Assembly: GCF_000350485.1 (NCBI RefSeq)
Contig: NZ_AORV01000078.1
Span: forward strand, 62,001-126,000
Source of the DNA: Ruminiclostridium cellobioparum subsp. termitidis CT1112
GTDB taxonomy: Bacteria > Bacillota > Clostridia > Acetivibrionales > DSM-1351
DNA: 64,000 nt
Direction of reading: 5' to 3'
This document shows, one piece after another, positions 1-7,072 of the stretch. Position numbers and translations under genes: made by a program. The notes below the pieces were generated by a model. That model was not told the DNA's origin, ran no database searches, and saw only the letters and a list, made by a program, of their open reading frames with translations. Position 1 is the first letter of the stretch; the number at the start of each line of letters is the position of its first letter.

Positions 1-1868
1 AATATATTATAACCGGTAATTCTGTCTATACTGTGGAACAGTGGAGTTATCAGTATCTGCGCAGTGATTCTTTTTTCAATATTTTAAACAGCTACAATTA
101 TAATAATTGGTACACTTTGGAGGGGGATGGAGAATATGCGAAAACAACTGCAATGATATGCTCTCTTCCATTGGGTGAACATTCAGGCACCAAAGGAGCT
201 CTATGCATAATTATCGATCCCGCTAAAATTTCCTTTGATTCATCCATATCGGCAGATACCAGCGATTGTCAGATGTTTACCTTTAACCCAAATGGTAACA
301 TTATGTTTTCAACCCAGGATAAAGATACCCTGTTAAAAAATTACCCTGTGAATATAAGTGAACTGACTCCGGGTGTACATAAAAAAGAAGGATATGCCTT
401 CTGTGTGGCACACTCATCGGAGTTTGATTTAACCCATGTGGTAATGCTTCCTCTCACAGACTATGAGCAAACACTTACCGCCAGTACAACTATTGCAATA
501 ACCTGGATTGTTCTCCTCCTACTTACATGTCTTATTGTGAGTCTCGCCCTGGCGAGGTATAATTATAGTCCCATACAGCGTATTGCAAAGCTGATGGATA
601 CTGAAAGGCACGGTGTTCAGGAAAATGTCTCAAGTTTGGAATATATCGAAGCCTCCATCAATCAGTTATTGGCCGAAAGAAAGCAAACCCGGGCAGATAT
701 GGCCGTTAACAAGCAACAATATATGGATGCTTTACTTACCAAACTTATTCATAACGAAATACTGAATGAAAGCTTGATACATGAATATATGGAAAAGTTC
801 GGCCTGGAAATCAAAGGTGAATATGTTCAGATTATATATATACAATGTGATGAACCTTCTCTGCTGCGACAATCCAAGCTGCTGTTGGAGCAGGTTTTAG
901 TTTCAGATATGAATATGGAGTTTGACTTTTATTTGCTGGATGGTATGAACAATTTTAAATTGTTTCTATTCCTGAAGTCCAAATATAGCGGTTCAAAAAT
1001 ATACGGCACTTTGGAACATCTCTTTGCCGAACAGCTGGACAATATAATTGTATCCATGGGTGAAATATACAATGGGCTTCCGTTATTGAACCTGTCCTAC
1101 GAAGAAGCAAAAAAGGTTGCGGATTATATGACCTTTTTAGGCTTGCATGGTATTATGCGCTATAGTGAGCTGAACCAGGCAGACCACTTTAACGAAAACA
1201 GCCTTGTGTTTGAAACATGGTTCAGAAAATTTGCCAATCTGATCATTGATCAGAATCTTTCTGCCGCGCAAAGTATTCAGGGACAAATATTTGAGGAATT
1301 AACGAGTAAACAGTACACACTTCAATTTGTCAAATGCAAAATTTTCAGTTTTATAGACCATACAATATCAGTTATTGGGGGAATGGATGCCAGTTACGTC
1401 AATAATATATGGGAAGACTTTTCATTGGCAGACAGGCTGTTGAACTGTATTACCATAGAAGAGTTGGAGAAGGAATACCACGCAATTTTCAGTTTTTTAT
1501 CAAATATACTTTTATCGTCTGCATCCAAAATGGATGTTATTGAGCATATACGCAAAATAACCAATGATAATTATCTCAATCCCGATTTTAATGTATCATT
1601 TGTTTCAGACCAGTTGAATGTAAGCCATTCCTATGTATCAAAAATCTTTAAAAAGGAAACGGGCAAGAATCTGCTGGACCATGTACATCAGCTGCGCATT
1701 GCATATGCCAAGCAATTAATGGCCGATAAGCCCAATCTTACGCTGGCGGATATTGCTTGCCAGAGCGGATTTTATAATGATGTCACATTGATAAGAGTAT
1801 TTAAAAAATATGAAGGTATTACACCTGGAAAGTACCGCAGTCAGCTTGAACGCCTCTCTAAAACATAA
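1..1868 (+). CDS. Membrane-anchored AraC-family transcriptional regulator (5' truncated by window edge)
   Basis: The reading frame is open to the left edge of the window, so the N-terminus lies outside; the GTG at 33 is probably internal because the codons before it continue a plausible extracellular sensor domain. The visible part has an extracytoplasmic sensor portion, one hydrophobic segment (about residues 150-173 counted from 33) followed by a HAMP-like stretch (YSPIQRIAKLMD), a long middle region, and a C-terminal AraC double helix-turn-helix over the last ~100 residues (DQLNVSHSYVSKIFKKETG... FYNDVTLIRVFKKYEGITPGKYR). The layout matches the second regulator at 7073-9379. Such proteins sense an extracellular sugar and activate a neighbouring ABC transporter; its own target probably lies to the left of the window. 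Family assignment is firm, ligand unknown. Confidence 0.9.
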   Translation, partial: YIITGNSVYTVEQWSYQYLRSDSFFNILNSYNYNNWYTLEGDGEYAKTTAMICSLPLGEHSGTKGALCIIIDPAKISFDSSISADTSDCQMFTFNPNGNIMFSTQDKDTLLKNYPVNISELTPGVHKKEGYAFCVAHSSEFDLTHVVMLPLTDYEQTLTASTTIAITWIVLLLLTCLIVSLALARYNYSPIQRIAKLMDTERHGVQENVSSLEYIEASINQLLAERKQTRADMAVNKQQYMDALLTKLIHNEILNESLIHEYMEKFGLEIKGEYVQIIYIQCDEPSLLRQSKLLLEQVLVSDMNMEFDFYLLDGMNNFKLFLFLKSKYSGSKIYGTLEHLFAEQLDNIIVSMGEIYNGLPLLNLSYEEAKKVADYMTFLGLHGIMRYSELNQADHFNENSLVFETWFRKFANLIIDQNLSAAQSIQGQIFEELTSKQYTLQFVKCKIFSFIDHTISVIGGMDASYVNNIWEDFSLADRLLNCITIEELEKEYHAIFSFLSNILLSSASKMDVIEHIRKITNDNYLNPDFNVSFVSDQLNVSHSYVSKIFKKETGKNLLDHVHQLRIAYAKQLMADKPNLTLADIACQSGFYNDVTLIRVFKKYEGITPGKYRSQLERLSKT

Positions 1869-1874
1869 AAAGCA

Positions 1875-2227
1875 TTAATGCGTTGTGCTAATTAATTTAG
1901 ATTTGCTTTACCTGTGTAATTCTTTATATCAACTGGTAACTTCCGTACTAACTTCATAAAATAGATGCACCCAAAACAATTACGAAAATTGTATCGCCTC
2001 ATTATAAAGCGATTTTGCTGTCGCTCAAACTCGACATCCTGTCTCGATTTGAAGCTCAAAGCAGCGTCCTGCTGCTTTGCCGGCAAAACCGCTTTACTTT
2101 CGTCGACAATTATCGCAATTGTTTTTAACCGTGCATCTATTTCATGAAGTTGTCCTCACGTACCATTTGATTCTAATTGAATCTATCTGCAAAGCAAAAC
2201 AAAATTTCAACTAGCACAACGCGTTAA
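1875..2227. repeat. Long fold-back (inverted-repeat) element, copy 1
   Basis: This gap between two convergent genes is one imperfect palindrome. Outer ends are TTAATGCGTTGTGCTA (1875-1890) and TAGCACAACGCGTTAA (2212-2227), inverted with one mismatch. Inner arms also pair, for example ACTTCATAAAATAGATGCAC near 1952-1971 against the ATGCA-TCTATTTCATGAAGT region near 2130-2150. The core holds two hairpins, GACA-TCC-TGTC (2033-2043) and AAAGCAGC-GTCCT-GCTGCTTT (2058-2078), closed by TTTTGCTG (2013-2020) with CGGCAAAA (2081-2088). The core and several arm details recur at 37521-37761. It encodes no transposase, so it could be a MITE-like element or a structured RNA. The short open frames inside it on both strands are products of the palindrome and I do not call them genes. 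Confidence 0.85.
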
Positions 2228-2253
2228 CTTACTCAAGAATGATAAAAAAATTT

Positions 2254-3126
2254 CTATTTAACTTCAATACTATAGCCGCACTCAAATAACCCGTTAGGGG
2301 CAACGGATAAAATACCTTCCCTGTCCCTTATATCTTCAACCCTGTTTTTTGAGGAGGTTATCCCGCACCATGGCTCAATGCATACAAAAGGTGCACCTGT
2401 TTCCGGCGACCAAATGCCCAGATAGGGATAACCGCTGAAGTTCACCTTGACAGTTCTGCTGTTTTTAGTGTTTTTTAATTCAACGTAATTTGATTCAAGC
2501 CCCTTCATTATGACTACCCTGTTTTCAAATAGTTTCGCGGAAAGGCTTACAGTATTTTCATTACCCATAAATAATTCCTGCCTACCCGTTTGTAATCCGT
2601 CCTCGACAAATCTTCTGTTTATATGCTCCCTTTTTTCAAAGGCAAGATAATAATCTTCCATAGTCTCATTCTCAAACAGCGGGCATCTGAAACCGGGATG
2701 CTCACCTATAGAAAACCACATTCTTTCATTGCTTCTGCTCACAATCTTGCGTTGTATTTTTACCCTGGAATCTGCAAGCTGATAGCTCACGTACAAATCG
2801 AATTCAAACGGATATTTGACAAAGGTTGCCTCGTTAGCCAAAAACTTATATAACAAGCTGGTCTCATTACTTTCAAGCAATTCAAAAGTACAATCCTTTA
2901 TAAATCCGTGAAGCTCAATTTCATATTCTCTTCCCTTATACATATATCTGTCTTTTTCAAAAATGCCGACAATCGGAAAAAGCAAAGGGGCACGCCTTTT
3001 CCAATACTTAGGGTCCCCCTGCCACAGAAATTCCAGACCTTCCTTCCTGGTTTTAAGGCTAATGAGCTCGGCACCGATTGAATTTACCTCAACTGCTATG
3101 TCAGCGTTAAAAATTTTAGAAATCAT
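2254..3126 (-). CDS. Aldose 1-epimerase family protein (LacX-like mutarotase)
   Basis: 290 residues, normal for the LacX branch of the galactose-mutarotase superfamily. Visible hallmarks are the N-terminal strand region (VNSIGAELISLKTR), the WKRRAPLLFPIVG segment, a conserved GEHPGFRCPL motif bearing the likely catalytic His, and a C-terminal GIWSPETGAPFVCIEPW with the probable catalytic Glu. It should interconvert alpha and beta anomers of an imported aldose in the cytoplasm. The ATG at 3126 follows GGGGG with suitable spacing. It is on the same strand as the ABC importer at 3457-6827 but separated by about 330 bases holding two strong inverted repeats, so it may be transcribed independently. 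Sugar specificity cannot be read from the sequence. Confidence 0.85.
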   Translation of the reverse strand: MISKIFNADIAVEVNSIGAELISLKTRKEGLEFLWQGDPKYWKRRAPLLFPIVGIFEKDRYMYKGREYEIELHGFIKDCTFELLESNETSLLYKFLANEATFVKYPFEFDLYVSYQLADSRVKIQRKIVSRSNERMWFSIGEHPGFRCPLFENETMEDYYLAFEKREHINRRFVEDGLQTGRQELFMGNENTVSLSAKLFENRVVIMKGLESNYVELKNTKNSRTVKVNFSGYPYLGIWSPETGAPFVCIEPWCGITSSKNRVEDIRDREGILSVAPNGLFECGYSIEVK

Positions 3127-3177
3127 TGTCTTACCCCCGTAAGCCTTCCGGCTGTAAAATGTTTTATTTGATCCAAT

Positions 3178-3220
3178 TACCCTCTATCGACAATGTATTG
3201 TACATTGTCAATAGAGGGTA
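3178..3220. repeat. 20-bp-arm palindrome upstream of the epimerase gene
   Basis: Arms 3178-3197 and 3201-3220 (TACCCTCTATCGACAATGTA and its near complement) pair with a single mismatch and a 3-base loop TTG. It lies about 50 bases upstream of the epimerase start. There is no T-run on the epimerase strand directly after it, so it looks more like an operator or small repetitive hairpin than a classic terminator. Confidence 0.7.
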
Positions 3221-3326
3221 TATTTAATTATACTCACAGTCAGGATATATCCCAATGAAGTATCCTGCCGACTATATACACAAAATTGCCTGTATTTAAG
3301 GCAAGCTAGCCCCATATACCATATGG

Positions 3327-3423
3327 AAAGTGCTTTTTACTTCCTACAACAATTTAAGAGCAGGTACACAACCTTTTACCATGGCTGTGTACCTGCTCTT
3401 AAATTGTATGCAGTAAGCACTTT
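3327..3423. repeat. Long hairpin downstream of the ABC permease genes
   Basis: A perfect 21-base stem joins 3350-3370 to 3386-3406 (inner part GAGCAGGTACACA / TGTGTACCTGCTC) with a 15-base loop, extended by an outer pair AAAGTGCTT (3327-3335) / AAGCACTTT (3415-3423). It sits just after the permease stop on the minus strand and may act as a 3'-end or mRNA-stabilising structure, or be a small non-coding repeat. No long T-run follows. Together with the palindrome at 3178-3220 this accounts for most of the 3127-3456 gap. Confidence 0.8.
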
Positions 3424-3456
3424 GTGTGCCATCATTGTTTGAAGTTTGTAAATTGA

Positions 3457-4296
3457 TTACCCTTTTACAGCACCCGCAGTAAGCCCTGCCACCATATATC
3501 TCTGCAGGAACATAAACAGAATCAATACGGGAATTGTTGCAGTCACACAGACAGTCATTACGTTGGCCCAGTCATATGCGAATTCGCCCATATATCTCAT
3601 TGAGATTCCCGAAGGCAAAGTCCTCAGTTCATCCTTGTTTACCAGGGTTATGGAATACAGCAGGTCGTCCCAGGCCAGCAGGAAGGTGTATATTCCAACA
3701 GCCAGGAATCCGGGCTTTGCCAGCGGGAATATGATTCTCCACAGTATGCCGAACCTGCCACAGCCATCAATTCGTGCGGCCTCTTCCAGGTGTATGGAAA
3801 TATCGTCGAAGAAGCCCTTTATCATCAGTATCGAGAATGGCAGGGACGCGGTTGTCATGGCAAGCACAAGTCCAAACCTGTTATTCAGAAGTCCGTAATT
3901 CTTATACATCGTATAAAGCGATATCAGCAGTGATACTACCGGAAACATCTGAGTAGACAGGATCAGCAGCATAATCAGGTTCTTGGCTCTGAACCTGAAT
4001 CTTGAAAAGCCGTATCCGGCAAACATTGCCACAAACATAGTGAGCACTGTTGCTCCTCCCGATACTATAAAGCTGTTTTTATAATAGGTTAAAAAATAAT
4101 TCTCGCTTAACAGCTTTACATAGTTTTTTATTGTGGGGTTTTGCGGAATCCATTCCGGAGGTATTTTAAACAGCACACTGTTATCCTTGAAAGATGTGGA
4201 AATCATCCAATATACCGGAAACAGCAGGAATATCAGGAATACAACCAGCAGAACCCTCGTAGAAACAAGAGTAAAATAGTCCTTTTTATTGTTCAT
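3457..4296 (-). CDS. Carbohydrate ABC transporter permease, MalG type (CUT1)
   Basis: 279 residues with about six membrane segments and the permease EAA loop EEAARIDGCGRFGILWRIIFPLA near residue 185, which contacts the ATPase. The C-terminus QRYMVAGLTAGAVKG is typical of MalG-type subunits. It should form the inner-membrane channel together with the MalF-type subunit encoded just upstream (16-base gap). The start ATG at 4296 has GGGAGG upstream. No ATPase gene is nearby, which is usual for CUT1 systems that share an MsmK/UgpC-type ATPase encoded elsewhere. Substrate unknown; a sugar is inferred from the family. Confidence 0.93.
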   Translation of the reverse strand: MNNKKDYFTLVSTRVLLVVFLIFLLFPVYWMISTSFKDNSVLFKIPPEWIPQNPTIKNYVKLLSENYFLTYYKNSFIVSGGATVLTMFVAMFAGYGFSRFRFRAKNLIMLLILSTQMFPVVSLLISLYTMYKNYGLLNNRFGLVLAMTTASLPFSILMIKGFFDDISIHLEEAARIDGCGRFGILWRIIFPLAKPGFLAVGIYTFLLAWDDLLYSITLVNKDELRTLPSGISMRYMGEFAYDWANVMTVCVTATIPVLILFMFLQRYMVAGLTAGAVKG

Positions 4297-4312
4297 CTCT
4301 ATAACTACCTCC

Positions 4313-5254
4313 CTAGTCCTCTCTCAATGAAAATAATTTATTGTACCCCCATGAAAAGAGGATAAGTATCAGAAGCCACAGTACGCCTATTGCGGCACCT
4401 TTGCCCAGGTTAAGCGATGTAAACGCAGTCTGGTAGCTTAAAATGGCAAGGGTTGTTGTTGCCATAACCGGTCCTCCGCCTGTCATGATCCAGAAGAGGG
4501 GGAACATTTTAAAGTTCTCGATAACTGCAACCAGAGTTACTGTCTTAATAACATTTGCAAGGAAAGGAAGCGTTATATGAAAAAACATCTGTTTTTTGTT
4601 TGCGCCGTCAATAACTGCTGCTTCATACATGTCTTCAGGTATACCCTGCATGCCGGATAGCAGCATGATAGTCATAAACGGAAGCTGCCGCCATAATGCA
4701 GCTATCATTACTGAAGGCATGGCCAGTTTTAAATCCGAAAGCCAGGTCTTGGGCTCGTTTATTATTCCGGTCCCCATCAATATATGGTTCATAACACCAT
4801 ACTGTGGTTGGAATATCCACATCCACAACAGTGCTACAACTATTGTAGGTACTATCCACGGTATAAGTACCAGAGTCCTCAGAAGTTTTCTTCCGGGAAT
4901 GTTCATGTTAAGGATCATGGCTAAAGCCATACTCAGAATAAACTGTATAATAACCACACTTGAGGCATAAAAAACGGTATTTTTTAATGCTGTGCCAAAA
5001 TCACCGGTTGAAAATACATCTCTGTAATTTGCAAAATTATTCCATGCAGCTGATTTAATATTTGTTAATGTAATATCAAAGAAACTCATATAAACCGATT
5101 TCATAATCGGTATAAATATTGTGAAGCACAAAAGAATAAAAGCAGGTGCCAGAATGGTTATCAAAAAAATCCTGTCCTTAACGCTGTTGGATAACAATAA
5201 CCTGTTTTGCCTGAAACTTATGGAACTTGCTTTTGCGCTGTTTTTCCCACTCAT
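4313..5254 (-). CDS. Carbohydrate ABC transporter permease, MalF type (CUT1)
   Basis: About 313 residues, six predicted membrane helices, with the EAA loop DMYEAAVIDGANKKQMFFHITLPFL in the second half. I choose the ATG at 5254 because GGAGG ends 5 bases before it; an upstream in-frame ATG at 5266 overlaps that ribosome site and is unlikely. It is the second gene of the operon binding protein - MalF - MalG. A strong hairpin (5411-5456) lies between the binding-protein gene and this one, which would favour higher expression of the binding protein than of the permeases. Confidence 0.93.
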   Translation of the reverse strand: MSGKNSAKASSISFRQNRLLLSNSVKDRIFLITILAPAFILLCFTIFIPIMKSVYMSFFDITLTNIKSAAWNNFANYRDVFSTGDFGTALKNTVFYASSVVIIQFILSMALAMILNMNIPGRKLLRTLVLIPWIVPTIVVALLWMWIFQPQYGVMNHILMGTGIINEPKTWLSDLKLAMPSVMIAALWRQLPFMTIMLLSGMQGIPEDMYEAAVIDGANKKQMFFHITLPFLANVIKTVTLVAVIENFKMFPLFWIMTGGGPVMATTTLAILSYQTAFTSLNLGKGAAIGVLWLLILILFSWGYNKLFSLRED

Positions 5255-5410
5255 TTTAACCTCCATGTCCCCATATGTGCATGGTCAATTATATTGACCT
5301 CAATGAATTATCCCATCGGACACACAAAAAGTATTTTCAATACTTTTTTATGGGGTTAAATTTATTTTATTGCGGCAAAAATATGATGATTTTTGTGGCA
5401 GGTATTTTAA

Positions 5411-5456
5411 GAGGATAACCTGTAAGACCCATCGAGAGGTCTATCAGGTCATCCTC
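5411..5456 (-). terminator. Intra-operon hairpin between binding-protein and permease genes
   Basis: On the minus strand GAGGATGACCTGATAGACC pairs with GGTCTTACAGGTTATCCTC (19-base arms, 8-base loop, one wobble and two internal mismatches), followed by TTAAAATA. The short, interrupted T-run suggests partial termination or protection of the upstream message from 3' exonucleases, a common arrangement after solute-binding-protein genes. Confidence 0.65.
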
Positions 5457-5483
5457 CCAAAAAAATTTGCAAAGCGCCGGCAA

Positions 5484-6827
5484 TTATTTAAGCAATCCCT
5501 TCAGCTTTGCATCCAGGTCCTGTGCTACTTTTGCAGGCTCTTCCTTGCCAACGGTCACTCTTTGAAGAGCTGTGGCAATTTCAAGATATCCCTGCTCCAT
5601 TCCCGGATTATTTGCAGGCAGAGGCTGAATGTAGCTATTCAACTGTTCTACACAAATCCTGGCAAAATCACTGTCATTAAGGTCAGGATCGGCACTGAGT
5701 GATTTTCTTGCTGAAAGCACGTCATTGCTCTTATGATATTGCGTAATCATCTCTTTACTTGTTATATACTTGAGAATATCAGCTGCCTGGGTCTTAACCT
5801 TTGAATCCTTCGAAATGACAAGTCCATGAGCTTCACCGATGGATACGCTTTTTCCGGTCTTATTGACAGGAACCAGGGCAACTCCCCAGACCTTGTCATA
5901 AGCTTCTCCCTTGCCGCTCAAATTTCTGAATACTGCCTTTCCGTAGTAACCGTCCATATACATACCAAGCTGGCCGATTGAAAACAGATTTCTTAAATCT
6001 TTCAGCTTGGCACCTGCAGGTGATAAGCCCTCATTTGAAATTGTCTGATAGAATTTAAGAGTTTCTATTACTTCCGGAGTATTAACATTTACTTTTGAGT
6101 CCTTATCATATACCGAACCATTAAAGCTGTATATGTTTCTAAGCGCGACCAAACCATTTATAGGCAGTTTGTCGGTGGCCTCCCCGAAGCCGTAGATTTT
6201 ATTTCCGTCATCAGCCTTAACCTTTGATATGGTTCTTGCCATGTCAAGCATTTCATCGTAGGTTTTGGGAGGAGCTTCAGGGTCCAACCCTGCTTTTTTG
6301 AAAATTTCCTTATTATAATAAAGTACGTAGGGTGAAGGAGCCCATGGAATACCCATCAATTTCCCGTTATACGTATAGTCCGCCTTGTAGGAATCGATGA
6401 TGTCATCTATGTATTCCTTTCCCAAAAGGTCATCAAGGGGTTCAACAATATCCGAAGTTGCATAGGTGGAAAACCAGGCCGTATGAGTCTGAATGATATC
6501 AGGCGCATTTCCGGAAGCTGCCATTACAAATGTCTGCTGCTTTATATCTCCATAAGGGATTCCTACATATTCTATAGTGGTATTGGGGTGCAGTGCCTTA
6601 TATGATTCGGCTATCTGTTCAAAAACTGGCTTTGTAGCTGCTTCACTCATTCCCCAGTTTGCAAACTTGACCGTAACAGGAGTATTATCACTGGTCTGTG
6701 CCGCTGTCTGAGGGGCTGTTGATTGGGAAGCTGAAGAATTCTGTGCCGCTTTTTCTTCACTGCCGCATCCTGCCAGCATGGAAACCGAGATAATACCTGC
6801 CAATAGTAAACAAGCTAGTTTTTTCAT
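5484..6827 (-). CDS. Extracellular sugar-binding lipoprotein of an ABC importer (CUT1)
   Basis: 447 residues. The N-terminus MKKLACLLLAGIISVSMLAGC is a lipoprotein signal with an LAGC lipobox, followed by a Ser/Gln/Thr-rich linker (about residues 24-50) and a bacterial solute-binding domain (VKFANWGMSEAATKPVFEQI; later GIPWAPSPYVLYYNKEIFKKAGLD, typical of family 1 proteins). It captures a sugar outside the membrane for the two permeases downstream. The ATG at 6827 follows GGAGGAA. It is divergent from the AraC regulator at 7073, which most likely controls it; phased direct repeats lie between the two (6941-7014). Substrate not identifiable. Confidence 0.93.
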   Translation of the reverse strand: MKKLACLLLAGIISVSMLAGCGSEEKAAQNSSASQSTAPQTAAQTSDNTPVTVKFANWGMSEAATKPVFEQIAESYKALHPNTTIEYVGIPYGDIKQQTFVMAASGNAPDIIQTHTAWFSTYATSDIVEPLDDLLGKEYIDDIIDSYKADYTYNGKLMGIPWAPSPYVLYYNKEIFKKAGLDPEAPPKTYDEMLDMARTISKVKADDGNKIYGFGEATDKLPINGLVALRNIYSFNGSVYDKDSKVNVNTPEVIETLKFYQTISNEGLSPAGAKLKDLRNLFSIGQLGMYMDGYYGKAVFRNLSGKGEAYDKVWGVALVPVNKTGKSVSIGEAHGLVISKDSKVKTQAADILKYITSKEMITQYHKSNDVLSARKSLSADPDLNDSDFARICVEQLNSYIQPLPANNPGMEQGYLEIATALQRVTVGKEEPAKVAQDLDAKLKGLLK

Positions 6828-6940
6828 AAATCTTCCTCCAGAATTATTTTGTTTTTTAAGTGCCGGCCACTTTGTGTTTTCATTTTGTCACATATGTACC
6901 AATAAGTAAATTTTACATTTAGTGTTTTTATACAAAAAAT

Positions 6941-7014
6941 CTTACTTTTTATATGATACATTTTTTACTTTGTTGTATATTACCTTACTTTTTAATATTT
7001 TTCACTTACTATTT
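6941..7014. promoter_or_regulatory. Phased direct repeats CTTACTTTTT in the divergent AraC/ABC promoter region
   Basis: Four related decamers occur at about 6941 (CTTACTTTTT), 6964 (TTTACTTTGT), 6984 (CTTACTTTTT) and 7005 (CTTACTATTT), spaced 20-23 bases apart, that is, on one face of the helix. AraC-family activators bind direct repeats with this spacing, so these are candidate sites for the regulator encoded at 7073. The region is AT-rich, so chance contributes. Confidence 0.45.
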
Positions 7015-7072
7015 TCCTCACTTCATGTAATAATATAAATAATCTACGACTAATTTCCGAGGTCAAATTAAC

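Noticed and set aside
1892-2147. Small open frames on both strands inside the first fold-back element (about 60 residues each)
   Set aside because: They are forced by the palindrome, overlap each other in opposite directions, and have no good ribosome sites; the region is better explained as a repeat.
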